A stretch of 64,000 nt of DNA, taken from NCBI RefSeq assembly GCF_024733015.1, contig NZ_JANKJG010000008.1, positions 1-64,000 of the forward strand, read 5' to 3'. Positions 8,693 through 17,448 of this stretch are shown one piece after another. Below the pieces are notes generated by a model. It was not told the DNA's origin. It made no database searches and worked only from the letters and a program-made list of their open reading frames with translations. How positions within the stretch are numbered: the stretch's first letter is position 1; each line of letters begins with the position of its first letter. The position numbers and the translations under genes were made by a program. The stretch comes from Pseudosulfitobacter koreensis (GTDB taxonomy: Bacteria > Pseudomonadota > Alphaproteobacteria > Rhodobacterales > Rhodobacteraceae).

Positions 8693-9607
8693 TTACTCCA
8701 CATTCTGTACTTGTTCACGCATCTGGTCGATCAGCGCCTTCAGCGCCAGTCCCACCCGCGTCAATTCGGTATTCTGCGCCTTCGAGCACAGGGTGTTGAC
8801 CTCGCGGTTGAACTCCTGGCTCAGGAAGTCCAGCTTGCGGCCCACCGGCCCACCTTCGGCGATCAGGTCGCGCGCGGCGCTGACATGGGCACCCAGCCGG
8901 TCGATTTCCTCGGTGATGTCGGATTTGACCGCCAGCAACGCCAGTTCCTGCGCGATGCGGTCCTTGTCCACCCCATCGGCATTTTCCACGACGCGCGCCA
9001 TATTGCGGCGCAGATTTGCGGCCACCTCGTCCCTGCGGCTTTCGGCGATGCGGGCGGTTTGCGCTGTAAGCTCTGCAACCTGATCCAGCTGCGCATTCAG
9101 CACCCTGGCCAGGGCGGCCCCCTCGCCCGCGCGCATCTGCACGAAATCTTTCAACAAAGCCGCCACATCCGCCTCCAGCGCGGATTTCAGCGGTGCAACG
9201 TCCTGATCACCGCTGGATTGTTCCAGCACACCGCGCATCACCGCGATATCCGTGGCTTTCGACGGGGCCAGCGACAGGCCCAGGTCCATCGCCTGTGCCT
9301 CGATCTCGGTCAGGGCGGCCAGCACGGCGGCAAGCTGTCCTGCGTTGACCTGAACGGCGCCCGCCGCATCCTCGCGGGTGACGCGGATGTTCAGCGTGAC
9401 GTTGCCGCGCGCGACCGCTGCGGCCACCTGCGTGCGCAGCGCGACCTCAAGCCCGTCGATCCAGTCGGGCGCGCGCACGCGTATATCCAGCCCCTTGCCG
9501 TTGACGCTGCGCAACTCGCTGTTCCAGCGGTAAACGCCGCTTTCCCCGCCCGAAGCGGCAAAGGCGGTCATCGAATGAAGGGCGGGGTGTGCGGCTGTTT
9601 TGCTCAT
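8693..9607 (-). CDS. YicC-family endoribonuclease
   Basis: 304 residues with the YicC N-terminal domain (HSMTAFA, ELRSVNGKGLDIRVRAP) and the C-terminal DUF1732 (DRIAQELALLAVKSDITEEIDRLGAH, GRKLDFLSQEFNREVNTLCSKA). E. coli YicC is a single-strand-specific endoribonuclease involved in small-RNA decay. The frame is open to 9715, but the conserved start is MSKTAAHPALHSMTAF at 9607; upstream residues look non-coding. It heads the minus-strand run and has a CtrA-type box about 100 bp in front of it, shared with the divergent PAS gene. Confidence 0.9.
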   Translation of the reverse strand: MSKTAAHPALHSMTAFAASGGESGVYRWNSELRSVNGKGLDIRVRAPDWIDGLEVALRTQVAAAVARGNVTLNIRVTREDAAGAVQVNAGQLAAVLAALTEIEAQAMDLGLSLAPSKATDIAVMRGVLEQSSGDQDVAPLKSALEADVAALLKDFVQMRAGEGAALARVLNAQLDQVAELTAQTARIAESRRDEVAANLRRNMARVVENADGVDKDRIAQELALLAVKSDITEEIDRLGAHVSAARDLIAEGGPVGRKLDFLSQEFNREVNTLCSKAQNTELTRVGLALKALIDQMREQVQNVE

Positions 9608-9707
9608 GGGCGAGCAATACGGTGATTGGGGTGCGTTGGGCAACCCAAAGTGGCGGGTGCGCCGCGTAAGCACAGAATTGCACAAGCCCGCGCGCGCGGT
9701 GTCGATG

Positions 9708-9722
9708 TTAACCAACTCTTAA
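9708..9722. promoter_or_regulatory. CtrA-type box TTAA-N7-TTAA between yicC and PAS gene
   Basis: TTAACCAACTCTTAA matches the alphaproteobacterial CtrA consensus of two TTAA half sites separated by seven bases. It lies 94 bp in front of the PAS-protein start and 101 bp in front of yicC. The match is exact, but a 15-bp motif with eight fixed A/T bases can occur by chance, so control by CtrA is inferred. Confidence 0.45.
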
Positions 9723-9815
9723 GATTTCAGTCCGATGAAGGGATGAGTTCGGGTATTAAGACTTTGGTAATAACTGCAGCAGACCGGGCTGCAGAAAAAC
9801 GCTGAGGTGCGCACA

Positions 9816-10514
9816 ATGGACTTTTTCGATCAGTATACGCGAAACGTGGTGGATATGACAGATTTTCAGGCAGACACCGGCTTCTCAGCTCTCTCCCAGG
9901 TTGAGGGATATTGGGACGCGCTGCGCGGCAGCCGCCTGATCCCCAAACGCTCCGAGATTGATCCGCGCGGGATCGAAACCGCGCTGGAATATACCTTTAT
10001 TCTGGAACGCATCGCCCCCGGCATGGCCCGTCTGCGCATCGCGGGCAGCCACCTCGGCGACTTGATGGGCATGGAGGTGCGCGGCATGCCGCTGACCTCG
10101 ATGATCTCGCCCGATGGCCGCCGCCAGTTGAACGACGCGCTGGAGGATGTGTTTCAACGGCCATCGGTCTGTGAACTGCACCTGAGTTCGGCTGTGGGCT
10201 TTGACAAACCCGCGCTGGAGGCGCGGATGATCCTGCTGCCGTTGAAAAGCGATCTGGGCGATGTCAGCCGGGCGCTGGGCTGCTTTGTCGCGCGCGGCAC
10301 CATTGGGCGCAAGCCGCGCCGCTTCGATATCCTGAAGACGCAGTCGCGGGCCATCGTCGCGCCGACGACCGCGCCGATGCCGCTGGATGCGCTGCCACCG
10401 GACGTTGCACGGCCCAAGTCCGGCATGGCCGAAGCATCAAAACCCTTCAAGGGGCGCAGGACCGGCGATGTGCCCTATCTGCGGCTGATCAAGACCACCA
10501 CAAAGACCGAGTGA
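9816..10514 (+). CDS. PAS-domain protein (PAS_5 family), function unknown
   Basis: 232 residues from the ATG at 9816, which has GAGG eight bases upstream; a GTG at 9807 in the same frame is less likely. A single PAS_5-type fold covers about 25-170: YWDALRGSRLIPKRSEIDP, then GMARLRIAGSHLGDLMGMEVRGMP. The C-terminal 60 residues are proline-, lysine- and arginine-rich and probably disordered. No output domain, membrane segment or signal peptide is seen. Proteins of this type are common and uncharacterised in Roseobacters. The CtrA-type box upstream suggests cell-cycle or motility-linked expression, which is inference. Confidence 0.75.
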   Translation: MDFFDQYTRNVVDMTDFQADTGFSALSQVEGYWDALRGSRLIPKRSEIDPRGIETALEYTFILERIAPGMARLRIAGSHLGDLMGMEVRGMPLTSMISPDGRRQLNDALEDVFQRPSVCELHLSSAVGFDKPALEARMILLPLKSDLGDVSRALGCFVARGTIGRKPRRFDILKTQSRAIVAPTTAPMPLDALPPDVARPKSGMAEASKPFKGRRTGDVPYLRLIKTTTKTE

Positions 10515-10540
10515 TATCTTTTCTTGCCAGCCACAACGCA

Positions 10541-10571
10541 CCGCAAGGATACCACCCGGATACCCTTGCGG
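10541..10571. terminator. Hairpin between convergent genes
   Basis: CCGCAAGG (10541-10548) pairs with CCTTGCGG (10564-10571) around a 15-base loop. It sits midway between the converging PAS and DAHP-synthase genes. No strong T-run follows on either strand, so termination strength is uncertain. Confidence 0.45.
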
Positions 10572-10583
10572 TCTCTGGCTTGG

Positions 10584-11960
10584 TCAGATGATCGCCTGTT
10601 GCTGGCCGTTGCGCGTGTTGCGGCGCGCGGTCAGCTCTTCGGCCACCAGGAACGCAAGTTCCAGCGATTGGCTGGCGTTCAGGCGCGGATCGCAGGCGGT
10701 GTGATAGCGATCCGACAGATCCTCGTCGCTGACGGCACGCATGCCGCCGGTGCATTCGGTCACGTCCTGCCCCGTCATCTCGAAATGCACGCCGCCGGGG
10801 ATCGTGCCCTCGGCCTGATGCACGGCAAAGAATTCGCGCACCTCGCGCAGCACGCTCTCGAAGGGCCGGGTCTTGTAGCCCGTCGATGACTTGATCGTGT
10901 TGCCATGCATCGCGTCACAGGTCCAAAGCACGTTTGCGCCCTCTTCCTCGACCGCCTTGATCAGACGCGGCAGATGGTCCCCGACGCTGCCCGCGCCAAA
11001 GCGCGCGATCAGGGTCAGACGGCCCGCCTCGTTCTGGGGGTTCAGCTTGGCCATCAGCACCTTGAGGTCTTCGGCGGTGGTGGTCGGCCCGCATTTCAGA
11101 CCGATGGGGTTCTGCACGCCGCGAGCGTATTCCACATGCGCGCCATCCGGCTGACGGGTGCGGTCGCCGATCCAGATCATGTGACCCGAACCCGCCAGCC
11201 ACTTGCCCGAGGTGGAATCGAGCCGCGTCAGCGCCTCTTCATATTCCAGCAGCAGGCTTTCGTGGCTGGTGTAGAACTCGACCGTCGAAAACTCATGCGT
11301 GGTCTTCGAGTTGATGCCCGCAGCCCCCATGAAGTCGATGGTGTCCTGAATGCGGTTGGCGATCTCGGCGTATTTCGCGGCGTCGTCACTGTCGGTAAAG
11401 CCCAGGGTCCACGCGTGCACCCGGTGCATGTCGGCAAAACCACCGGTCGAGAAGGCGCGCAGCAGGTTCAGCGTGCCCGCCGCCTGCGTATAGGCCTGCA
11501 ACATCTTCGCCGGATCGGGGATGCGCGCCTCGGGCGTGAACTCCAGACCGTTGATGATGTCGCCGCGGTAGCTCGGCAACTCGACGCCGTCGATCACCTC
11601 GGTCGGCGCGCTGCGCGGCTTGGCGAACTGGCCCGCCATGCGGCCCACCTTGACCACCGGCACCTTCGCACCGAAGGTCAGCACCATCGCCATCTGCAAC
11701 ATCACCTTGAACGTGTCGCGGATCGCATCGGCGCTGAACTGGTCGAAAGCCTCGGCGCAATCGCCGCCCTGCAACAGGAACGCTTCGCCCCGGCTGGCCG
11801 CCCCAAGGTGCGCCTTGAGTTTCCGTGCCTCGCCCGCAAAGACCAGCGGCGGATATTTCGACAGTTGCGCGGTGACCGCGTCCAAGGCTGCCGCATCCGT
11901 ATAGTCAGGCATCTGGATGCGGGGCTTGTTGCGCCAATCCGATTTCGACCATTCGCTCAT
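10584..11960 (-). CDS. 3-deoxy-7-phosphoheptulonate synthase, class II
   Basis: 458-residue class II (plant/AroH-AroA_II type) DAHP synthase, joining phosphoenolpyruvate and erythrose 4-phosphate in the first step of the shikimate pathway. Family signatures are [10 protein letters not shown] with metal ligand C68, [43 protein letters not shown] and the C-terminal [14 protein letters not shown]. It stands alone, divergent from the GlxA-type regulator with a 214-bp spacer, and has no other aromatic genes next to it. Confidence 0.95.
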   Translation of the reverse strand: MSEWSKSDWRNKPRIQMPDYTDAAALDAVTAQLSKYPPLVFAGEARKLKAHLGAASRGEAFLLQGGDCAEAFDQFSADAIRDTFKVMLQMAMVLTFGAKVPVVKVGRMAGQFAKPRSAPTEVIDGVELPSYRGDIINGLEFTPEARIPDPAKMLQAYTQAAGTLNLLRAFSTGGFADMHRVHAWTLGFTDSDDAAKYAEIANRIQDTIDFMGAAGINSKTTHEFSTVEFYTSHESLLLEYEEALTRLDSTSGKWLAGSGHMIWIGDRTRQPDGAHVEYARGVQNPIGLKCGPTTTAEDLKVLMAKLNPQNEAGRLTLIARFGAGSVGDHLPRLIKAVEEEGANVLWTCDAMHGNTIKSSTGYKTRPFESVLREVREFFAVHQAEGTIPGGVHFEMTGQDVTECTGGMRAVSDEDLSDRYHTACDPRLNASQSLELAFLVAEELTARRNTRNGQQQAII

Positions 11961-12174
11961 AATGTCTCTCCGTTTTCGGGCTGAGGTACAGCCACAGTAT
12001 GCAGGGCCTTATACAAAAGCGTGCTATGAGTGGCCATACATCAAATACGACCTCTTGACGTCGCGTCCCATGCATGGGCAGGGTTTCCAGCATGGCCGCA
12101 AAAAGGCCCGGTGAAAAAGGTGCCTGCGCGCAGGTGTCGGGTCTTCGTCGAAACCCTAGCAGAAGGACGCCGCG

Positions 12175-13179
12175 ATGTCCCAAACACGACCCGCTGCCAG
12201 TCGGCTTGACGCCGCAGACAAACCGCAACGCTATATCTTTGTTCTTTTGAACAACTTCACCTTGCTTTGCTTTTCAGCGGCGGTCGAAAGCCTGCGCATT
12301 GCCAACCGCATGGCGGGGCGGGACCTGTACGAATGGAAGATCGTCGGAGAAGGCGGAGAGACGGCGGTATGTTCCGCCGGAACAGCATTCAAGCTGGACG
12401 GCGATCTGGAAGAGTTGAACCGCGAGGACACCGTGATGGTGTGCGGCGGCATCGACGTGCAGGACGCGACCAGCAAACGCCTGCTGAACTGGCTGCGCCG
12501 CGAAGCGCGCAAGGGGTTGCGGATGGGCGGTTTGTGCACTGCGGCCTATTCGCTGGCGCGCGCTGGGCTTCTGGACGGCAAGAAGGCGACAATCCACTGG
12601 GAGAACCAGGACAGCTTTGCCGAGGAGTTCGAAGAGGTCAATCTGACCAAATCGGTCTTTGTCGTGGACGGCCAGCGCATCACCACAGCGGGCGGCACAT
12701 CGTCGATCGACCTGATGCTGAAGCTGATCGCCGACAATCACGGCGAGGATCTGGCGAATGCAGTCGCGGACCAGCTGATCTATTCGTCGATCCGCACCGA
12801 TCAGGACACCCAGCGTCTGTCGGTGCCCACACGGATCGGCGTGCGCCATCCCAAGCTGAGCCAGGTCATCCAGATCATGGAAACGCATATCGAAGAGCCG
12901 ATAAGCCCGTCGGTGCTGGCCAAGGACGTGGGCATGTCGACCCGCCAGCTTGAGCGTCTGTTCCGCCGTTACCTCAGCCGGTCGCCCAAGCGCTACTATA
13001 TGGAACTGCGCCTGCAAAAGGCGCGCAACCTGTTGATGCAGACCGATATGAGCGTGATCAACGTGGCCCTTGCCTGCGGTTTTGCCTCGCCCTCGCATTT
13101 CTCGAAATGCTACCGCGCACATTACGACACCACCCCCTACCGCGAGCGCGGATCGCACGCGGCCCGGCTGAGTATCTGA
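12175..13179 (+). CDS. GlxA-family AraC-type transcriptional regulator (GbdR-like)
   Basis: 334 residues. The first ~190 form a DJ-1/PfpI (class I glutamine amidotransferase-like) domain with the nucleophile-elbow cysteine in GGLCTAAYSLARAG. The C-terminal ~100 residues hold two AraC helix-turn-helix motifs: ISPSVLAKDVGMSTRQLERL and SVINVALACGFASPSHFSKC. This build is shared by GbdR, CdhR and ArgR-type activators of choline, carnitine or arginine breakdown. No such catabolic genes are adjacent, so the inducer is unknown. AGAAGGA precedes the ATG. The stop abuts the stop of the convergent sugar dehydrogenase gene. Confidence 0.85.
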   Translation: MSQTRPAASRLDAADKPQRYIFVLLNNFTLLCFSAAVESLRIANRMAGRDLYEWKIVGEGGETAVCSAGTAFKLDGDLEELNREDTVMVCGGIDVQDATSKRLLNWLRREARKGLRMGGLCTAAYSLARAGLLDGKKATIHWENQDSFAEEFEEVNLTKSVFVVDGQRITTAGGTSSIDLMLKLIADNHGEDLANAVADQLIYSSIRTDQDTQRLSVPTRIGVRHPKLSQVIQIMETHIEEPISPSVLAKDVGMSTRQLERLFRRYLSRSPKRYYMELRLQKARNLLMQTDMSVINVALACGFASPSHFSKCYRAHYDTTPYRERGSHAARLSI

Positions 13180-14292
13180 TCAGCGCGCCATCCGGTAAAG
13201 TGTGCCGTCCGCGACCGCCAGAAACCAGATACTGCCATCGGGTGCGACCTGAATGTCGCGCACGCGGGCGGTCTGGGGCAGCTTGATCTGCTCGACCTCG
13301 GTGGCGTCGTCGCCATCGACCTCCAATCGGCTGATATAGTCGAATTTCAGCGCACCCACGAACATGTCGCCCTGCCAGTCGGGGAACATATCGCCCTCAT
13401 AGAACATCATGCCCGAGGGCGCGATGGACGGGTCCCAATAATGCGCGGGCTGCTTCATGCCTTCCCTTTCGGTGCCGACGCCGATCTTGCCGCCACTGTA
13501 CTGACGGCCATAGCTGATGACGGGCCAGCCGTAGTTCGCGCCCTTCTCGATCAGGTTGACCTCGTCGCCGCCCCGTGCGCCATGCTCGTTCACCCACAGA
13601 CGCCCCCGCGCGTCCAATGCAGCCCCCTGCGGGTTGCGATGTCCGTAGGACCAGATGTGCGGCAAGGCCCCCTGCTGCCCGACAAAGGGATTGTCGGCAG
13701 GCACATTGCCATCGCGCGTCACACGCACGACCGTGCCGTTGTGTTCGCTCAGATCCTGCGCCAGATCGGGCTGCTGTCGCTCGCCCACTGTCACGAACAG
13801 CGTGCCGTCCTCGGCCTCGACCACGCGGCTGCCAAAATGCGCGCCGCCCCGGTTGCCGGGCTTCATCTCGAACAGCAGCTTCAAATTGCTTAAACTTTGC
13901 GCATCGGCGGACAGCGTGGCCGAGGCCAGCGCCGTACCCGCGCCACGACCGCCCTGGGGTTTGGCATAGGTCATGAATACCCTGCGGCTTTGCTCGAAAT
14001 CACGTCCCAGGGTGATGTCCAGCAAACCGCCCTGCCCGCGCGCCGCAACCTCTGGCACGCCGGACACCGACGTTCGGGTGCCATCCGGTGCCACGTGCAA
14101 AAGCGTGCCCGCACGTTCGGTGATCAACAGGCCACCGTCCGGCAGAAAGTCGAACGCCCAGGGCGTGTCTAGGTTTTCCACCTCGGCGGTCACGTCGACG
14201 GGCCCCGCCGATGTCTGCTGCGCCAGCGCCTGCGACGCGCCCAGACCGGCCCCCAAAGTCCACACAATCGACAGAATCACAGCCACGCGCAT
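13180..14292 (-). CDS. PQQ-dependent soluble sugar dehydrogenase (periplasmic)
   Basis: 370 residues beginning with a Sec signal peptide (cleavage likely after ASQALA, about residue 24). The rest is a six-bladed propeller of the GSDH / aldose sugar dehydrogenase family (YliI-like): TPWAFDFLPDGGLLITER, the GHRNPQG motif and WVNEHGARGGDEVN. Such proteins oxidise aldoses with PQQ in the periplasm. No PQQ biosynthesis genes are here, so PQQ must come from elsewhere. Convergent with the GlxA regulator with no bases between stops; divergent from the liv-type binding protein. Confidence 0.85.
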   Translation of the reverse strand: MRVAVILSIVWTLGAGLGASQALAQQTSAGPVDVTAEVENLDTPWAFDFLPDGGLLITERAGTLLHVAPDGTRTSVSGVPEVAARGQGGLLDITLGRDFEQSRRVFMTYAKPQGGRGAGTALASATLSADAQSLSNLKLLFEMKPGNRGGAHFGSRVVEAEDGTLFVTVGERQQPDLAQDLSEHNGTVVRVTRDGNVPADNPFVGQQGALPHIWSYGHRNPQGAALDARGRLWVNEHGARGGDEVNLIEKGANYGWPVISYGRQYSGGKIGVGTEREGMKQPAHYWDPSIAPSGMMFYEGDMFPDWQGDMFVGALKFDYISRLEVDGDDATEVEQIKLPQTARVRDIQVAPDGSIWFLAVADGTLYRMAR

Positions 14293-14466
14293 CGCAACAC
14301 CCTTTTGACGTAAGAATTATTTTTTCACAAAAGGCAGATAGATCGAAAATCCTGACTTTCCAGACGGCTTACCGGGGGACAAATCGGCCTTATATGCCTT
14401 TTCTTTTTTCATGGAGGTGCTTAGGCTTTGGTCGAGAACGCAAAGTTCCAAATAGGGAGTTACCAT

Positions 14467-15663
14467 ATGAAAAAGTTTCTGATGGCCACAGCGGCCACCG
14501 CTCTGATGTCGGGCGCGGCCTTTGCCGATGCACACGCCAAGGAAGTGAAAATCGGCGTGATCCTGGGCTTCACGGGCCCGCTGGAATCGATCACCCCCGC
14601 GATGGGTGCCGGCGCTGAACTGGCGATGAACGAAGTGTCCGAAAGCGGCGCGCTGCTGGACGGTGCCAAGGTCACCTCGATCCGCGGCGACAGCACATGC
14701 ATCGACGCCGGTGCGGCCACGTCCGCCGCCGAACGTCTGATCACATCCGACCAGGTTTCCGCCATCATGGGCGCAGACTGCTCGGGCGTGACCGGTGCAA
14801 TCCTGCAAAACGCGGCACGCCCCAACGGCGTCGTGATGATTTCGCCATCGGCCACATCGCCCGGCCTGTCGACCGCCGAAGATGACGGCCTGTTCTTCCG
14901 CACCGCACCGTCGGATGCGCGTCAGGGCGTGATCATGACCGAGATCCTGCAGGATCGCGGCGTGAACGAAGTGGCTCTGACCTACACCAACAACGACTAC
15001 GGCAAAGGTCTGGCCGACGCATTCCAGGCCGCATTCGAAGAAGCGGGCGGCACCGTCACCATCTCGACATCGCACGAAGACGGCAAAGCCGACTATTCGG
15101 CTGAAGTCGGCGCTCTGGCCTCGGCCGGCGGCGAAGTTCTGGTTGTTGCGGGCTATGTCGACCAGGGTGGCTCGGGCATCATCCGCTCCGCGCTCGACAC
15201 CGGCGCATTCGACACGTTCTACGTGCCTGACGGCATGGTCGGCGAAAAGCTGAACGAAAACTTCGGCGCGGAAATGAACGGCTCGTTCGGCGCATACCCC
15301 GGCACCGACAGCGAGGGTGCTGCACTCTTCGTTGAAATGGCCAAAGGGGCCGGCTTTGACGGCACGGGCGCATTTGCACCCGAAAGCTATGACGCCGCAG
15401 CGCTGATCATGCTGGCGATGCAGGCGGCAGGTTCGATGGACTCGGCCGACTATAAAGATCACGTGATGAACGTGGCCAACGCACCGGGCGAGAAAATCTA
15501 TCCCGGCGAACTGGCCAAGGCTCTGGAACTGATCAAGAACGGTGAAGAAGTCGATTACGAAGGCGCATCCGCCGTCGAACTGATCGGACCCGGCGAATCC
15601 GCTGGCAACTATCAGGAAATCGAATTCGCAGACGGCGTTTACTCGACCATCAAGTACCGCTAA
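14467..15663 (+). CDS. Branched-chain amino acid-type ABC transporter substrate-binding protein
   Basis: 398 residues from the ATG at 14467, which has AGGGAG upstream; in-frame codons back to 14428 lack a signal. An N-terminal Sec signal (MKKFLMATAATALMSGAAFA) precedes a Peripla_BP_6 (LivJ-type) fold: VKIGVILGFTGPLESITPAMGAGAELAMNEV. It should bind branched-chain or other polar amino acids or amides in the periplasm and deliver them to LivHM. Codon use is strongly biased to GGC/GCC/CTG, pointing to high expression. A strong terminator after the stop would let most transcripts end here, giving binding protein in excess over the membrane parts. Confidence 0.9.
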   Translation: MKKFLMATAATALMSGAAFADAHAKEVKIGVILGFTGPLESITPAMGAGAELAMNEVSESGALLDGAKVTSIRGDSTCIDAGAATSAAERLITSDQVSAIMGADCSGVTGAILQNAARPNGVVMISPSATSPGLSTAEDDGLFFRTAPSDARQGVIMTEILQDRGVNEVALTYTNNDYGKGLADAFQAAFEEAGGTVTISTSHEDGKADYSAEVGALASAGGEVLVVAGYVDQGGSGIIRSALDTGAFDTFYVPDGMVGEKLNENFGAEMNGSFGAYPGTDSEGAALFVEMAKGAGFDGTGAFAPESYDAAALIMLAMQAAGSMDSADYKDHVMNVANAPGEKIYPGELAKALELIKNGEEVDYEGASAVELIGPGESAGNYQEIEFADGVYSTIKYR

Positions 15664-15684
15664 ACCGCGATCCACGACACTGGA

Positions 15685-15714
15685 CGGCCCGAAGGACACT
15701 TCGGGCCGTTTTTT
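15685..15714 (+). terminator. Rho-independent terminator after the binding-protein gene
   Basis: CGGCCCGAAG (15685-15694), loop GACA, CTTCGGGCCG (15699-15708), then six T. A perfect 10-bp stem. It lies inside the transport operon, 56 bp before livG, so it probably reduces rather than abolishes read-through. Confidence 0.9.
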
Positions 15715-15770
15715 AAATATCCAGCAGGCCGCATCAAAGACGGTCGCACGCACCAGGGATGGGAACGCCA

Positions 15771-16553
15771 ATGATCGTCGTCGACGACATTCACAAACAT
15801 TTCGGCGGTTTTCACGCCGTGGACGGCGCCAGCCTGTCGATCCAGCCGGGGTCGATCACCGGGCTGATCGGGCCGAACGGCGCGGGGAAAACCACTCTTT
15901 TCAACGTGATCGCAGGGGTTCTTAAACCAACCTCGGGCCGTGTCACCATGAACGGAGAGGACATCACCGGCCTGCCGCCGCACACGCTCTTCCACAAGGG
16001 CCTGTTGCGCACGTTCCAGATCGCACACGAATTTTCGTCGATGACCTGCCGCGAGAACCTGATGATGGTGCCGGGCAACCAGTCGGGCGAAACGCTGTGG
16101 AACACATGGTTCGGCCGCAAGCGCATCGCCGACGAGGAGCGCGCCCTGCGCGCGAAGGCCGACGAGGTGCTGGAATTCCTGACCGTCGAACACCTGGCGG
16201 ACCACAAGGCGGGCCAGATCTCGGGCGGTCAGAAAAAACTGCTGGAGCTGGGCCGCACCATGATGGTCGACGCAAAGATCGTCTTCCTCGACGAGGTCGG
16301 CGCGGGCGTCAACCGCACCCTGCTGAACACCATCGGCGACGCGATCCTGCGCCTGAACCAGGAACGCAATTACACCTTTGTGGTGATCGAACACGACATG
16401 GATTTCATCGGCAAGATTTGCGACCCCGTCATCTGCATGGCCGAGGGCAAGGTTCTGGCCGAAGGTACGCTGGCCGAGATCAAGGCCAACGAACAGGTGA
16501 TCGAAGCCTATCTGGGCACCGGCCTGAAGAACAAGGAACAGGTGGGCGCATGA
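15771..16553 (+). CDS. livG: ABC transporter ATP-binding protein, LivG type
   Basis: 260 residues from the ATG at 15771, chosen because GGGA lies six bases upstream; an ATG at 15759 would add four residues but has no spaced ribosome site. Walker A is GPNGAGKTT, the signature is [12 protein letters not shown], Walker B is [11 protein letters not shown] and the switch histidine follows in VVIEHDM. The C-terminal BCA_ABC_TP_C segment (VIEAYLGTG) marks LivG rather than LivF. It powers uptake with LivF through LivH/LivM. The stop overlaps the livF start (ATGA). Confidence 0.9.
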   Translation: MIVVDDIHKHFGGFHAVDGASLSIQPGSITGLIGPNGAGKTTLFNVIAGVLKPTSGRVTMNGEDITGLPPHTLFHKGLLRTFQIAHEFSSMTCRENLMMVPGNQSGETLWNTWFGRKRIADEERALRAKADEVLEFLTVEHLADHKAGQISGGQKKLLELGRTMMVDAKIVFLDEVGAGVNRTLLNTIGDAILRLNQERNYTFVVIEHDMDFIGKICDPVICMAEGKVLAEGTLAEIKANEQVIEAYLGTGLKNKEQVGA

Positions 16554-17374
16554 GCGACAATCCCTACAAGGACGGACGCGGCAACAAGGACGCGTCGATC
16601 GCCAACCCGAAGGGCACAGGCACCCTGTCTGCCCACCCCGGAACGGGTGCTGCGATGAACACGCAAAATGCGTTCCTGATCGGCGACAGCATGACCGGCG
16701 GCTATGGCAATGGCCCCGACATCCTGCATGACTGCACCGTGGCCGTGGACGCAGGCGAGATTGCCGTGATCGTCGGCCCCAATGGCGCCGGCAAATCCAC
16801 CGCGATGAAGGCCGTGTTCGGCATGCTGAACGTGCGTCAGGGCTCCGTCCGGCTGGACGGCGAAGACATCACCGACCTCAGCCCGCAGGACCGCGTCGCC
16901 AAGGGCATGGGGTTCGTGCCGCAGACCTCGAACATCTTCACCTCGATGACCGTCGAGGAAAACCTCGAAATGGGCGCCTTCATCCGCCGCGACGATTTCC
17001 GCGATACGATGGCCCAGGTCTATGACCTGTTCCCGATCCTCAAGGAAAAGCGCCGCCAGGCCGCGGGCGAGTTGTCGGGCGGTCAGCGCCAGCAGGTCGC
17101 CGTGGGCCGCGCGTTGATGACGCGCCCCAAGGTGCTGATGCTGGACGAGCCCACCGCGGGCGTCAGCCCCATCGTCATGGACGAGCTTTTCGACCGCATC
17201 ATCGAGGTCGCCCGCACCGGAATCCCGATCCTGATGGTGGAACAGAACGCCCGCCAAGCACTTGAGATCGCCGACAAAGGCTATGTTCTGGTGCAGGGCG
17301 CAAATGCGTTTACCGGCACCGGCAAGGAACTGCTGGCCGATCCCGAAGTGCGCAAATCGTTTCTGGGGGGCTGA
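16550..17374 (+). CDS. livF: ABC transporter ATP-binding protein, LivF type, with N-terminal extension
   Basis: 274 residues. The ABC domain has Walker A GPNGAGKST, Q-loop VPQTSNIF, signature LSGGQRQQVAVGRAL and Walker B VLMLDEPTAGVSP, and ends in DPEVRKSFLGG, a LivF mark. LivF usually starts directly at the first strand of the domain (about 235 residues); here ~45 polar, glycine-rich residues ([16 protein letters not shown]...) come first. An internal ATG (MNTQNAFLIGD) could give the short form. The upstream start is supported by the four-base overlap with livG. Confidence 0.9.
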   Translation: MSDNPYKDGRGNKDASIANPKGTGTLSAHPGTGAAMNTQNAFLIGDSMTGGYGNGPDILHDCTVAVDAGEIAVIVGPNGAGKSTAMKAVFGMLNVRQGSVRLDGEDITDLSPQDRVAKGMGFVPQTSNIFTSMTVEENLEMGAFIRRDDFRDTMAQVYDLFPILKEKRRQAAGELSGGQRQQVAVGRALMTRPKVLMLDEPTAGVSPIVMDELFDRIIEVARTGIPILMVEQNARQALEIADKGYVLVQGANAFTGTGKELLADPEVRKSFLGG

Positions 17375-17448
17375 GCCATGCAAATGTCATCCAGCACCCC
17401 CCCGACCATATACGGCCCCACGGGCACCCATAAGACCGGAGCCTGCAC

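Noticed and set aside
14317-15771. 484-codon open frame antisense to the ABC binding protein
   Set aside because: The plus-strand protein has a signal peptide, a ribosome site and a terminator; the antisense frame has none.
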